A stretch of DNA of 64,000 nucleotides from Desulfovibrionaceae bacterium (GCA_028689675.1 JAQVCS010000002.1:124001-188000), one strand, 5' to 3'; shown: positions 28,142-37,529, counted from the stretch's first letter. Notes: generated by a model not told the origin, from the sequence alone. Made by a program: numbers and translations.

Positions 28142-29236
28142 CTACAGGCGGGCAAAAGCGGCATCCACATGGGCTGAAAATTCCTGCCTGAAGCGTTCTT
28201 CATTAAAGCGCTGCGCATAGTTGTGCATGGCCTGCGTGTCAAAGTTCTGTTCTTCGCGCTCAAAGGCTTCTATGCTGGCTATGATCGAAGGCACAGTTTG
28301 CTGCTCAAAGAAACAGCCATTCAAGCCCGCCACAATGGTTTCTTTTACCCCGCCGCAAGCATAGGCAATAACGGGCACACCGCTTGCCGTTGCCTCTACA
28401 GGCACAATGCCAAAATCTTCTTCACCGGGAAAAAGCAAGGCCTTTGCTCCACGCAAATATTCCAGCACGCGCTCATGCGGCTGCCTGCCCACAAAGCGTA
28501 CTGTGCTGCCAGCCCTAGCCTGCAAGCGCGCCATTTCTTCACCATCGCCCACCACCACAAGCTTACGCCCCATGCGTGTACAGGCATCTATGGCAAGGTC
28601 AAAGCGTTTATAATGCACCAATTGCCCAAAGCAAACATAATAGTCGCCCCCTACCTGTGCCCGCGCTGGGAAGGCCTCTACACTGACAGGCGGGTGAATA
28701 ATGCTGGCTTCGCGCCGCCAGCGCTTGCGAATGCGCTGTGCCACCGTGCCTGAATTGGCAACAATGCTGTCAACCATGGCAGCCGAGCGCATGTCCCAAC
28801 GCCGCAGAGCTGGCGTGCACAGATCCATGCCTATTTTGCTTATAAAGCCAGCGCGGGAATAATAGTCATAATAATGATCCCATAAATAGCGCATTGGCGT
28901 GTGGCAATAGCACACATGCAGGGCATCTGAGCGTGTAATTAAGCCCTTTGCAGGCCCTGATTCGCTTGAAATAACCAAATCATAGTCCAGCAGGGGCAAG
29001 CGCTCTAAAGCCAGTGGCATGAGGGGCAGATATTTTTGGTATAAGCGCTGGCTCAAAGGCAGCTTGTTGATGAAGCTTGTTTTTATAGTGTGGCGAGCCA
29101 GCTCTGGCGTTAAACAAGAAGGGTTCACCACATGAGTATAAATATCGGCCTGAGGGTACATGCGGCACAGGGCTTCCAGCACCTTTTCACCGCCACGCAT
29201 GGTCACAAGCCAGTAATGTACCAAAGCTACACGCAT
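28142..29236 (-). CDS. Glycosyltransferase family 4 (WbaZ-like)
   Basis: A 364-residue GT-B fold glycosyltransferase. The N-terminal domain has ALVHYWLVTMRGGEKVLEAL and a CHTPMRYLWDHYYDYY motif. The C-terminal domain has the nucleotide-sugar site LLFPGEEDFGIVPVEATASGVPVIAY with the E-x7-E pattern. The similarity is to mannosyltransferases of the WbaZ type used in O-antigen or exopolysaccharide assembly; the sugar is not certain. It stands alone, convergent with ung. Confidence 0.88.
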   Translation of the reverse strand: MRVALVHYWLVTMRGGEKVLEALCRMYPQADIYTHVVNPSCLTPELARHTIKTSFINKLPLSQRLYQKYLPLMPLALERLPLLDYDLVISSESGPAKGLITRSDALHVCYCHTPMRYLWDHYYDYYSRAGFISKIGMDLCTPALRRWDMRSAAMVDSIVANSGTVAQRIRKRWRREASIIHPPVSVEAFPARAQVGGDYYVCFGQLVHYKRFDLAIDACTRMGRKLVVVGDGEEMARLQARAGSTVRFVGRQPHERVLEYLRGAKALLFPGEEDFGIVPVEATASGVPVIAYACGGVKETIVAGLNGCFFEQQTVPSIIASIEAFEREEQNFDTQAMHNYAQRFNEERFRQEFSAHVDAAFARL

Positions 29237-29266
29237 AGTTCCTCGAGCATATGAACGTCAAAAGTA

Positions 29267-29290
29267 GAAAAAAAGGGGCAGCCGCCCCCT
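29267..29290 (-). terminator. Terminator after fabZ
   Basis: On the minus strand the stem GGGGC / GCCCC has a 4-nt loop and is followed by a seven-T run, just after the fabZ stop. Confidence 0.7.
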
Positions 29291-29303
29291 TCCTAAAAAA
29301 TAC

Positions 29304-29756
29304 CTATGCCACAGGCTTGTTGCCCACAGCGGCAGTAAGCTGGGCTTCGCACACAACTTTACCGTCCACATAGGCCTTGGCTTCCATTTTGCACAAAGAC
29401 AGCTTCATGCGTAAATCGGAGCAGACCAGTTCCAGCCTGTCCCCTGGGCTAACCTGCTTGCGAAACTTTACCTTGTCAAGCCCTGTAAACAAAAAGAGCT
29501 TGCCTTCTGTGCTTTCCATAGCGCTGGCAACCAGCAAACCACCTGTTTGTGCCAAAGCTTCTAAAATAAGCACGCCGGGCATAATGGGCACACCGGGAAA
29601 GTGCCCCTGAAAAAAGGGCTCGTTAAAGGTGACGTTTTTATACGCCTTAATATACTCCCCCTGTACACATTCCACAACCCTGTCAACAAGCAAAAAAGGG
29701 TAGCGGTGGGGTAATAATTGCAAAATGCGCTGTATGTCCATGCTTTGTTTTTCCAT
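29304..29756 (-). CDS. fabZ: 3-hydroxyacyl-ACP dehydratase FabZ
   Basis: A 150-residue hot-dog-fold enzyme that dehydrates 3-hydroxyacyl-ACP in fatty-acid elongation. It has LLPHRYPFLLVDRV, the catalytic His in QGHFPGVPIMPG and the Glu in LILEALAQ. AAGGAG lies 7 bp before the ATG. It is near an ompH-like gene, as in the common bamA-ompH-lpxD-fabZ-lpxA cluster, but a terminator at 29803-29841 separates them and lpxD/lpxA are absent. Confidence 0.95.
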   Translation of the reverse strand: MEKQSMDIQRILQLLPHRYPFLLVDRVVECVQGEYIKAYKNVTFNEPFFQGHFPGVPIMPGVLILEALAQTGGLLVASAMESTEGKLFLFTGLDKVKFRKQVSPGDRLELVCSDLRMKLSLCKMEAKAYVDGKVVCEAQLTAAVGNKPVA

Positions 29757-29802
29757 CGATGTCTCCTTGCGGGGCTTTGCGACGCTCTGCGCGCAGTATA
29801 AT

Positions 29803-29841
29803 AAAAAAAGCCCCGTTCAGCTAGTAGAAACTAAACGGGGC
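29803..29841 (-). terminator. Terminator after the ompH-like gene
   Basis: On the minus strand the stem GCCCCGTT / AACGGGGC with extra inner pairing is followed by a seven-T run, between the ompH-like gene and fabZ. Confidence 0.85.
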
Positions 29842-29862
29842 AGAATCAACAAAGAAAGAAAA

Positions 29863-30375
29863 TTACTTCTTTGCCTTCTTCCATTCACCAGACTTGTACT
29901 GCTTGTTTACTTCATTCAGCACGTCCTTGGTGATATCCATGGAAGGCTGGGCATACATAATGCCGCCATTGCGCACTTCCACAACCATATCAATACGCTT
30001 ATTTTTAGCAACTTGTGCAGTAGAGTAGAAAATGATGTCCAGCACTTCATTGCTGTCTTGATCAATCTTGCGGCTCAGGTTGCGCACTTTTTCATCCAGA
30101 TCGCGCTTTTTACGAATGAATTCGTCTTTTTTAGCTTCGGTCACGCTGGATTTTTTCATGGATTCAGCAAGAGCCTGCAATTCTTTCGATTGCTTTTCAA
30201 GCTGCGCTTTTTCAGCGCCATATTTGCTTTCCATACGAGATTTGGTTTCTTTGGCGGGCACACTCTGGGTAACAAGAGTTTGCATATCCACAATGCCGAT
30301 GGTGGTGTCGGCAGCATACGCGGCGCTGCTGGCCATAAAGCAAAGAGCAATAGCCACTATCAAAAATTTACGCAT
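29863..30375 (-). CDS. OmpH/Skp-like periplasmic chaperone
   Basis: A 170-residue protein with a signal peptide (cut after SSAAYA). The mature chain starts ADTTIGIVDMQTLVTQS, followed by a long Lys/Glu-rich coiled coil (about 40-130). This is the OmpH/Skp pattern: a trimeric jellyfish-like chaperone that holds unfolded outer-membrane proteins. The position near fabZ supports the assignment. Confidence 0.88.
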   Translation of the reverse strand: MRKFLIVAIALCFMASSAAYAADTTIGIVDMQTLVTQSVPAKETKSRMESKYGAEKAQLEKQSKELQALAESMKKSSVTEAKKDEFIRKKRDLDEKVRNLSRKIDQDSNEVLDIIFYSTAQVAKNKRIDMVVEVRNGGIMYAQPSMDITKDVLNEVNKQYKSGEWKKAKK

Positions 30376-30541
30376 GTCTTCTCCTTAATATATGTAAAAA
30401 AAGACCTGACAACAGCAGTAATGCCGACACATGGCGGCACTTCTCATTCCATAGCACCAGACCTATGGGGCGTCAAGGCTCTCGCCTTAGGCTCTCCCAT
30501 TTAGGCAGCTTTTTTTGCCTGTTGTGTTGCTCTGTTCCCAT

Positions 30542-30583
30542 AAAAAAAGCCCCCTTGGGCAACGCTGGTGCGCCAAGGGGGCT
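30542..30583 (-). terminator. Terminator after nhaD
   Basis: On the minus strand the stem AGCCCCCTTGG / CCAAGGGGGCT has a 13-nt loop followed by TTTTTTA. Confidence 0.85.
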
Positions 30584-30601
30584 TTGCTTATGCAAAAGCC
30601 T

Positions 30602-32032
30602 TTACAGGAAGAAAATCATGGTCAGTATTGCAAAGAGCGGCACCAAGATGCCGAAAGACCACAATAAATAGCCAAAGAAGCTGGGCATGGCCACACCTTG
30701 TTCTTCTGCAATGGAGCGCACCATAAAGTTGGGCGCATTACCAATGTAGCTGTTGGCGCCCATAAAGACAGCACCAGCAGAAATGGCGGCCAAGGTGTCA
30801 CCCAAGGGGCCCATGAGCGTGGCAGCATCACCGCCAGCCGTATTAAAGAAGACCACATAGGTGGGCGCATTATCCAAGAAGCTGGAAAGCATACCCGTCA
30901 GCCAAAAATACATGGCGTTCACAGGCTGCCCGTCTGGGCCTGTAACCATGTGAATAAGCGAGGCCAAAGCACCGTCTGTGCCAGCACGCAAAATAGCAAT
31001 AGCGGGAATCATGGTTAAGAAAATGCCAATAAAGAGCTTGGCAACTTCTTCAATGGGTGCCCACGAAAAGCCGTTTAGTTCTCGGCAGCGGTGTGAGGTA
31101 AGCTTGAGCGAGAAAGCAGCAATAATAAGCAAAATAATGTCACGCAGCAGGTTTTCACCCGTGATAGAAACATGGTGAATGGTAATAACATCCCCCAGTT
31201 TTACCATGCCCGAACCCAGAACGGCAATAATAACGCCCAGCAGCAAGATGAGGTTAACTTTGCCGTCCAGCCCCAGCTTTTCATTGCTTTCGCCTTCCTT
31301 CATGGGGGGCAGGGGCGAGCCTTCTTTTTTATACAGTACGGTGTCGGCAATAAAGAAGATAGCCAGCAGTGCTAAAGAAAGCAGCAGGGTTTTTAAAAAT
31401 AAATGCTGTGCTGTCCAAAAAAAGCTTACGCCTTTCAGGTAGCCAAGGAAAAGCGGCGGGTCACCTAGGGGGGTTAACGAGCCGCCAATATTGGCCACCA
31501 AAAAGATGAAAAAGACAACAGAATGCACGCGGTATTTGCGGTGCGCATTAGCACGCAGCAAGGGGCGAATGAGCAGCATGGCCGCGCCTGTTGTGCCCAT
31601 CCAGCTGGCAAGCACAGTGCCCAGAGCCAGAATAGCAGTGTTGACCACAGGTGTGCCCACCAGCGAGCCTTTTAAGCGCACCCCGCCTGCCACGGTAAAC
31701 AAGGCAAAGAGCAGCACAATAAAGGGCACATATTCCCCCAGCATGGCATGCAAAAATTCATACAGGGCAACATTGCTACCATACACCATGGCGCAGGGAA
31801 TAAGAAAGGCAAGCCCCCAGCCCAGCGAGATTTTGCCAAAATGGTGATGCCACAATTGCGGCAAAACCAAGGGCATAATTGCAATAGAAAGTAGCATGCA
31901 CACAAAAGGGATCACCCAAAAGCCTGAAAGCACGGCACCAGGCAAAGAAGGATGATCTGCACCAGCAGCAAAAGCGGCTGTGGGCAACAACACACAAGCA
32001 AGTGTGGCCAGCAAAGACCAGCGCGTGAACAT
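30602..32032 (-). CDS. nhaD: NhaD-type Na+/H+ antiporter
   Basis: A 476-residue membrane protein of the NhaD/ion-transporter superfamily with an N-terminal signal-like helix and about 12 membrane segments. It has ANIGGSLTPLGDPPLFLGYLKGV and SSFLDNAPTYVVFFNTAGG, both typical of the family, and SYIGNAPNFMVRSIAE near the end. It exports sodium in exchange for protons. The start chosen is MFTRWSLLATLACVLL at 32032, because AGGAG lies 6 bp upstream. Confidence 0.9.
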   Translation of the reverse strand: MFTRWSLLATLACVLLPTAAFAAGADHPSLPGAVLSGFWVIPFVCMLLSIAIMPLVLPQLWHHHFGKISLGWGLAFLIPCAMVYGSNVALYEFLHAMLGEYVPFIVLLFALFTVAGGVRLKGSLVGTPVVNTAILALGTVLASWMGTTGAAMLLIRPLLRANAHRKYRVHSVVFFIFLVANIGGSLTPLGDPPLFLGYLKGVSFFWTAQHLFLKTLLLSLALLAIFFIADTVLYKKEGSPLPPMKEGESNEKLGLDGKVNLILLLGVIIAVLGSGMVKLGDVITIHHVSITGENLLRDIILLIIAAFSLKLTSHRCRELNGFSWAPIEEVAKLFIGIFLTMIPAIAILRAGTDGALASLIHMVTGPDGQPVNAMYFWLTGMLSSFLDNAPTYVVFFNTAGGDAATLMGPLGDTLAAISAGAVFMGANSYIGNAPNFMVRSIAEEQGVAMPSFFGYLLWSFGILVPLFAILTMIFFL

Positions 32033-32319
32033 AGTCACTCCTGAAAGGTTAAATTCTTTAAACAAAGAAAAGAGCATATACACCGCAACTATACGGGTAA
32101 CCTACATTTTTTTTATAATACAAAAAGAAATAGACAGGTTATAGCTCATGAACATAATGAAATACCGTTTTGTGTATATACGATTTTGTCACTAAAATCA
32201 ACGAGGCTTGCACAAAAATGGAATTTTTGAGAAGAAAGCACAGTAATGCTTGATTGTGCGGCTTTTTTTGCCTTGCCGCAGGCGGTGCGTGCCCGCAGCA
32301 CGCTTTTTATGGAGATACC

Positions 32320-32910
32320 ATGCCCAAAAACCCCACCCCAGAAAGACGGGCGCGTATGGAAAAGGTTTTGGCCAACAGGCAAAAAGACCTGACCCTCGTG
32401 CTTGCCAATATTCATGACCCGCACAATGTTTCTGCCATTTATCGCAGTTGTGATGCCTTTGGTGTGCCTGCCGTGCATTTGTATTATACAGACAACCCTT
32501 TTCCCGCACTGGGCAATAAAACCTCGGCCTCTGCCCGCAAATGGGTGGAAACAACTCGCCATAAAACGAAAGAAGACCTTATGGCAGCGCTTAGGGCGCA
32601 GGGCATGCAGGTTTTGGCCACGGCCTGTTCCCCCACAGCCAAGCCCCTGCAAGAATGGGATATGACCAAACCCACAGCCATTATTATGGGTAATGAGCAC
32701 CGTGGCGTGGATGAAGAGCTTTCTGCTGTGGTGGATGGGGAAGTCTACATACCCATGCGCGGCATGATACAAAGCTTTAATGTTTCAGTAGCGGCGGCTA
32801 TTATTCTTGCCGAGGCTTCGCGCCAGCGCGAACATGCCGGCATGTATGACCAGCCCACCTACCCGCCCGAAGAATATGCCGCGCGTCTGGAAAAATGGCT
32901 GGAAAAATAA
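32320..32910 (+). CDS. trmH: tRNA (guanosine-18-2'-O)-methyltransferase
   Basis: A 196-residue SPOUT methyltransferase. The N-terminus (RRARMEKVLANRQKDLTLVL) and HDPHNVSAIYRSCDAFGV match TrmH with its RNA-binding Arg/Asn. The knot has IIMGNEHRGVDEEL and IPMRGMIQSFNVSVAAAI, forming the AdoMet site. It methylates the 2'-OH of G18 in tRNA. GGAG lies 5 bp before the ATG at 32320, which favours it over the upstream ATG at 32254. Confidence 0.94.
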   Translation: MPKNPTPERRARMEKVLANRQKDLTLVLANIHDPHNVSAIYRSCDAFGVPAVHLYYTDNPFPALGNKTSASARKWVETTRHKTKEDLMAALRAQGMQVLATACSPTAKPLQEWDMTKPTAIIMGNEHRGVDEELSAVVDGEVYIPMRGMIQSFNVSVAAAIILAEASRQREHAGMYDQPTYPPEEYAARLEKWLEK

Positions 32911-32966
32911 GACTGCACAGAACAAAAAACGGCATAGAGCCATATTGTTTGCAAAGCACATACAAA

Positions 32967-33005
32967 CCAAGCCCCTGCGCTTGTCAGGGCAGGGGCTTGG
33001 CTTTT
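32967..33005. terminator. Bidirectional terminator between trmH and smpB
   Basis: A 12-bp stem (CCAAGCCCCTGC / GCAGGGGCTTGG) with a 10-nt loop and a following CTTTT lies between two convergent genes. Confidence 0.75.
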
Positions 33006-33462
33006 AGTGCATTTCGCGCTGGGCATCGCGTTCTTCTGCCCTTTGCTTCAGGCTTTCTCTATGGTCGTGCAGCTTTTTACCGCGCCCAAGGGCTATTTCC
33101 AGCTTGATTTTGCCAAACTTGAAATATAAGCGCACGGGCACAACGCTCAAGCCCTTTTGTGCCACCTTGGCGGCATAAACGCGTATTTCGCGCGCGTGCA
33201 GCAGCAGGCGGCGGGGGCGATCGGGCACTTGGCTAACATAGCCAGCATTGCCATAGGGGGCAATATGCAAAGAAAGCAGCCATGCTTCATTATCGCGAAA
33301 ATCAACATAGCTGTCTAAAAAGTTTACCTTGCCATCGCGTATACTTTTTACTTCTGGCCCTGTCAGGCTAATGCCCACTTCCAAAAAATCACTCAATTCG
33401 TAGAGGTGGCGGGCTTTTTTATTTACCGCAATAGTGGCGGGGGATTGTTTTTTAGCGCTCAT
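33004..33462 (-). CDS. smpB: SsrA-binding protein SmpB
   Basis: A 152-residue OB-fold protein needed for tmRNA ribosome rescue. It has KKARHLYELSDFLEVGISLTGPEVKSIRDGKVN, the SYV segment, and the basic C-terminal tail RGKKLHDHRESLKQR that enters the mRNA channel. It starts 3 bp after the ptsI stop, so it is likely the last gene of the rnhB-to-ptsI operon. No tmRNA gene was seen nearby. Confidence 0.96.
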   Translation of the reverse strand: MSAKKQSPATIAVNKKARHLYELSDFLEVGISLTGPEVKSIRDGKVNFLDSYVDFRDNEAWLLSLHIAPYGNAGYVSQVPDRPRRLLLHAREIRVYAAKVAQKGLSVVPVRLYFKFGKIKLEIALGRGKKLHDHRESLKQRAEERDAQREMH

Positions 33463-33465
33463 AGC

Positions 33466-35235
33466 TTATCCATTCGTCTGTAACATGGTGTGGTGAAAGG
33501 TTAATTCTTCCCCCAGCGATTGTGCCAGTGTTTCACGCAGCATACGGCCTGAAGCGGCAGAATCTGTGCTCATAAGCACAGAATGCGCCATATCTGTGCA
33601 GGTTTCGGCATGAAGCTGGCGTATCATGTGCTTCATGGCGGGCACGGCAGAGGATGAGGCAGAAACAGAATCAACCCCCATGCCAATGAGCAGCGCCAAG
33701 CCGTAAGGGTCGGTAGAAAGCTCCCCGCACACCGAAACACCAATGCCCTCGCGGTGTGCGCAGTCTATAACGCGCTTGAGCGAAAGCACCATGGCAGGGT
33801 GCAGGGGGTCGTGCAAATAGGCAACATGTTTATTGCTTCTGTCTATGGCCATGGTGTAGCACAGCAAATCATTGGTGCCTATGCTGAAAAAGTCGCATTC
33901 ACGCGCCAGAGAGTCGGCCACCAGCACGGCAGAGGGGGTTTCAATCATCACGCCCAGCGGCACGGTGGCATCGTGCTCTATACCCGCCGCGCTCAGGCTT
34001 TGGCTTACTTCCACAATCATACGGCGCACTTCCTGCACTTCTTGCAGGCCAGTCACCATGGGGATCATCAAAGCCACAGAGCCAAGGGCGGCCACGCGCA
34101 GCAGGGCACGAAGCTGCGGGTAAAAGACCTCTCTGTGGCGCAGGCAAAAGCGTATGCCGCGTAAGCCTAAATTGGGGTTTGGCTCTTTCAAGGCCATTTG
34201 CGAGGTCAGCATTTTGTCTGCCCCAGCATCAAGCGTGCGAAAAACCACACGCTGTGGTGCTATGCGGCGCACAATGGCGGCATATTCTTCATACAGCTGC
34301 TCTTCGCGCGGCAGGCTGCGCGAGCGCAAATAGGCAAATTCTGTGCGGTAGAGCCCCACCCCTTCAGCACCCGAAGCCAGCACAGCGGCGCTTTCTTCAG
34401 TGTTTTCCATATTGGCCTGCACGGCCACGCGCACCCCGTCCAGCGTTTCGGCAGGCAGGGCGGCATTGGCATGCACAGTATGTTCCCACGCGCCAAATTC
34501 TTCTTGCCTTGTGGTAAAGTTGACCAGCTCGTCATTGTCGGGGGCAATGTAGATGCTGCCGCTGATGGCATCCACAATAATAAAGTCCCCATCCGCCACT
34601 GCATCGATGAGGCCAGTTACCCCCACCACGGCAGGCAGGTGCAGGCTGCGTGCCACAATGGCGGTGTGCGAGGTGGGGCCGCCTTCCATAGTAACCAGCC
34701 CCTGCATTACGCGCGGGTTTAGGCTGAGCACATCAGAGGGGGAAATATCTTCTGCCAGCAAAATATGCGGGGCGCATGTGTCGTGTTTATACAGGTTGGT
34801 GCCTGCAATACGCTGCTGCAAGCGCAGGCTGACGGCCTTAATGTCTTGCGCGCGTTCACGCAAATAGGCATCATTCATGCTTTGGAATAGGGCGCACAAT
34901 TCTTCCACCGTTTGCCCCAGCGCCCACGAAGCGCAGATGTGCTGCTCACAAATACGTTTTTTAGCTGCCCCCAGCAGCTTGGGGTCTTGGCAGAGCTGTA
35001 TGTGCGCGTGAATAATATCGCATTGCTCGCTCAGGCCTGCGGGCACTTGGTCGCAGGCCGCCTGCAAATCTGCCGTGACCTGTGCCACGGCGCTGAGCAG
35101 ACGCTCTGTTTCGTTTGCGCAATCGGCAGGCTGTATATGGCGCTCGTCCACTGTGCCCGCACTGTGTATAATGCGCACCTTGCCCAGAGCTATGCCCGAA
35201 GAAACAGGCGTACCAAACAGAATGGCGCGTGCCAT
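33466..35235 (-). CDS. ptsI: PTS enzyme I (phosphoenolpyruvate-protein phosphotransferase)
   Basis: A 589-residue enzyme I that takes phosphate from PEP and passes it to HPr. The phosphorylated His is H190 in GGPTSHTAIVARS. The C-terminal PEP-binding barrel has GVGLYRTEF, FRTLDAGADKM, GLRGIRFCL and the SVCGELSTD region with the catalytic Cys. It lies 1 bp after ptsH. With the IID gene it forms a short PTS set, but no IIA, IIB or IIC gene is in the window. Confidence 0.94.
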   Translation of the reverse strand: MARAILFGTPVSSGIALGKVRIIHSAGTVDERHIQPADCANETERLLSAVAQVTADLQAACDQVPAGLSEQCDIIHAHIQLCQDPKLLGAAKKRICEQHICASWALGQTVEELCALFQSMNDAYLRERAQDIKAVSLRLQQRIAGTNLYKHDTCAPHILLAEDISPSDVLSLNPRVMQGLVTMEGGPTSHTAIVARSLHLPAVVGVTGLIDAVADGDFIIVDAISGSIYIAPDNDELVNFTTRQEEFGAWEHTVHANAALPAETLDGVRVAVQANMENTEESAAVLASGAEGVGLYRTEFAYLRSRSLPREEQLYEEYAAIVRRIAPQRVVFRTLDAGADKMLTSQMALKEPNPNLGLRGIRFCLRHREVFYPQLRALLRVAALGSVALMIPMVTGLQEVQEVRRMIVEVSQSLSAAGIEHDATVPLGVMIETPSAVLVADSLARECDFFSIGTNDLLCYTMAIDRSNKHVAYLHDPLHPAMVLSLKRVIDCAHREGIGVSVCGELSTDPYGLALLIGMGVDSVSASSSAVPAMKHMIRQLHAETCTDMAHSVLMSTDSAASGRMLRETLAQSLGEELTFHHTMLQTNG

Positions 35236-35236
35236 G

Positions 35237-35527
35237 CTATTCCTCTATTCCAGCGATCATACCGCCGATTTTGTGAAGGGCAGAGCTGGCATCATTGCCC
35301 TGCGCCACCACGGTTACCAAGGTGCCTGTGCTTGCTGCCAGCGAAAGGATGTCCAGCATACTTTTGGCATCGGCACGGCCATGTTCTGTTTCTAAAAAAA
35401 CAGCAGCTTCAAAGGTTTGGGCTTCACGAGCCAGCGCTGCGGCTGGGCGGGCGTGTATTCCCAGTGGGGAACGCACGGGAACAACCATACGCAAACCTTC
35501 ATTTGTCTCTTCAATAACATCCAGCAT
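35237..35527 (-). CDS. ptsH: HPr-like phosphocarrier protein
   Basis: A 96-residue HPr. The phosphorylated His is H25 in GIHARPAA, and the regulatory-site Ser (S56 in DAKSMLDIL) is present. The first 13 residues are an extension; an internal Met at 14 would give the usual length. It carries phosphate from enzyme I (next gene) to a PTS IIA or a regulatory target. Confidence 0.9.
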   Translation of the reverse strand: MLDVIEETNEGLRMVVPVRSPLGIHARPAAALAREAQTFEAAVFLETEHGRADAKSMLDILSLAASTGTLVTVVAQGNDASSALHKIGGMIAGIEE

Positions 35528-35578
35528 TATCCCGTCCTAGTGTGCAATGGCGCTGCTGACGCCGACAGGTTTTTTGTT

Positions 35579-36307
35579 TTATTGGTTGTACAGAATAACA
35601 AGCAACAGGGCAATGCCAATAAGCCAGATGCGCCGCAAATAGCGCCGGCCTATGCACCATGCCACGCCGGCAAGCACAGCCAGCCCTAGGGTGTACTGCT
35701 GCCACTCCACAAGGGGCACGGGCACAAGCTGGCATAAAAGCACGGCAAGCAGCAGGGCATTAACAAGTTTTATTCTCTCTACCCAGTCAATTACGTTAAG
35801 AGTGCGTAACCATTGCAAGGCACGCATGCTTTGCCGCAGGCCAATAAAAAAACTGAGGGCGCGAAAAAGCGTAAGCACCAGCACCAGCACAAGGCTTATG
35901 CCCAGTGCCCATTGGGGCAAATGCGCCAGCACCAGAATAATGCTGCCCAATGCCCACATGGGCAGCAGGCTGCCGCTGAATAAAGCATCACCAATGGCGG
36001 AAAGGGTGGTAGGGGCAGCTTTTTTTACACTGTCTAGCAAATGCGGGGGCAGCAGGCCGCAGGCTATTTGCTCTTCAAGCGAAAGCAAAATGCCAGCATA
36101 GAGAGGCAATAAAAAGGGGTGTGTATTGGTATGTTCGGCATAACGGGCAAAGGCCACAGAGCGCGTGCTTGCCAAAGGGTACAATTCGCGCAGCCCAGGT
36201 TCCAGCACATACAAAAGGCCAGTTTCCTGCATACCCCTTGTGGAAAGGGCAGCATTGATATTCCATGTGCGGGCAAGGCAATGCAGGCTAGTGTGTACTG
36301 TGGGCAT
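35579..36307 (-). CDS. PTS mannose-family IID component
   Basis: A 242-residue protein of the mannose/fructose/sorbose IID family. It has the N-terminal NINAALSTRGMQETGLLYVLEPGLREL motif typical of IID, a cytoplasmic helical part and about three C-terminal membrane helices. In complete systems IID works with IIC, IIA and IIB; those genes are absent here, between rsmI and ptsH. It may be an orphan regulatory remnant or have partners elsewhere. Confidence 0.85.
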   Translation of the reverse strand: MPTVHTSLHCLARTWNINAALSTRGMQETGLLYVLEPGLRELYPLASTRSVAFARYAEHTNTHPFLLPLYAGILLSLEEQIACGLLPPHLLDSVKKAAPTTLSAIGDALFSGSLLPMWALGSIILVLAHLPQWALGISLVLVLVLTLFRALSFFIGLRQSMRALQWLRTLNVIDWVERIKLVNALLLAVLLCQLVPVPLVEWQQYTLGLAVLAGVAWCIGRRYLRRIWLIGIALLLVILYNQ

Positions 36308-36334
36308 AATGGTGCACCAATGGTTTTGCGCCGT

Positions 36335-37168
36335 TTAATGCTGCTCTGAGAGCAGCAAATATAATTCTTTTCCTGTCCAGCCCGTTACATGTTGCTGCAC
36401 ACGGCGGGCTATGTCTCGCGGTTTGCCCCCGCGTTGGCTTTCTTCGGCAAGGCGCGCCAGCACTGCTTCGCGCGGGCTGCGCACTTCCCCTTCGGGCTGC
36501 CCCACAATAACGGTAATTTCCCCCAGCAGGTCATCGGGCAGGGCGGCAAAATCTTCCAGCCGCGTTAGTATAAATTCTTCATAGTCCTTGGTCAATTCAC
36601 GGCAAATAGCCAGCTCGCGCTTGCCAAAAAGCCTGTGCACCGTGGCAAGCGTGGCCTTAAGCCTGTCTTTACGTTCAAAAAAAACAATAGTGGTGGTTAG
36701 GCTGGCAAAGGGCGCCAGTGTTTTTTCCTGATCGCTGGTTTCGCGCGGCAAAAAGCCAAAAAAAGTAAAGGGCTGGGGGGCTATGCCCGCCGCAGAAAGT
36801 GCCGTAACAGGGGCGCAGGGGCCGGGCACGGCAGAAACGCGCAAGCCAGCTTCACGCGCGGCACGCACCAGCCTAAAGCCCGGGTCGGCCATAACCGGTG
36901 TGCCTGCATCAGAAATAAAAGCCGCTCTTTTGCCTTCCTGCAAGGCCTGTATAATGCCTGCGGCTTTTTCTGCTTCATTATGGTCATGGCAGGAAATAAA
37001 GCGCTGCACGCTCACGCCGCAGCGCTGGCACAGCAGGCCTGCACGGCGGGTATCTTCTGCCAGCACAAAATCGGCAGCTTCCAGCACGGCACGGGCGCGG
37101 GGCGAAAGGTCACCAGGGTTGCCAAGCGGTGTGGCCACTATCCACAAATGAGGAGGCGTCAAAGGCAT
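36335..37168 (-). CDS. rsmI: 16S rRNA (cytidine-1402-2'-O)-methyltransferase
   Basis: A 277-residue tetrapyrrole-methylase-fold enzyme. It has LWIVATPLGNPGDLSPRA, FVLAEDTRRAGLLCQRCGV, FISDAGTPVMADPGFRLV and GPCAPVTALSAAG, all RsmI signatures. It methylates C1402 of 16S rRNA with RsmH. Its 5' end overlaps the yraN 3' end by 59 bp in a different frame; the first Met fits the family start, so the overlap seems real. Confidence 0.95.
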   Translation of the reverse strand: MPLTPPHLWIVATPLGNPGDLSPRARAVLEAADFVLAEDTRRAGLLCQRCGVSVQRFISCHDHNEAEKAAGIIQALQEGKRAAFISDAGTPVMADPGFRLVRAAREAGLRVSAVPGPCAPVTALSAAGIAPQPFTFFGFLPRETSDQEKTLAPFASLTTTIVFFERKDRLKATLATVHRLFGKRELAICRELTKDYEEFILTRLEDFAALPDDLLGEITVIVGQPEGEVRSPREAVLARLAEESQRGGKPRDIARRVQQHVTGWTGKELYLLLSEQH

Positions 37169-37529
37169 GGGCTGTATGCTCCACGGTTAGGCTTGTTGCC
37201 TGTTGTATAACACAAATAACGTCAAAGCGGCATGGCTTTGCCCACGCATGCTGCTCGGTAAGCCAAGCCTGAGCCGCGCGTATAATGCGCGCACGCTTTT
37301 GCTGCGTTATGGCATCGGCTGGAGAGCTCAGCCCGCCAGCGGTGCGGGTTTTTACTTCCACAAAAACAATGGTGTCGCCATCTTGGCTGACAATATCCAG
37401 CTCTGGGCGCGATTCCCGCCCGCCACGCTTGCTACGCCAGTTGCGGGCAAGAATGGTATGCCCCTGCCCCTGTAAATAATGGGCGGCTTCTTCTTCGCCC
37501 AAGCGGCCTGTGCTGTGGCTTTTGTTCAT
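37110..37529 (-). CDS. yraN: UPF0102 family protein YraN
   Basis: A 139-residue protein with a predicted nuclease-like fold (UPF0102). It has GRLGEEEAAHYLQGQGHTILARNW, ELDIVSQDGDTIVFVEVKTRT and a Lys/Arg-rich helix. The D-E-VK pattern resembles PD-(D/E)XK enzymes, but no activity is assigned. The start is at 37529, which overlaps the rnhB stop by 4 bp (ATGA). rnhB-yraN is a conserved pair. Confidence 0.9.
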   Translation of the reverse strand: MNKSHSTGRLGEEEAAHYLQGQGHTILARNWRSKRGGRESRPELDIVSQDGDTIVFVEVKTRTAGGLSSPADAITQQKRARIIRAAQAWLTEQHAWAKPCRFDVICVIQQATSLTVEHTAHAFDASSFVDSGHTAWQPW

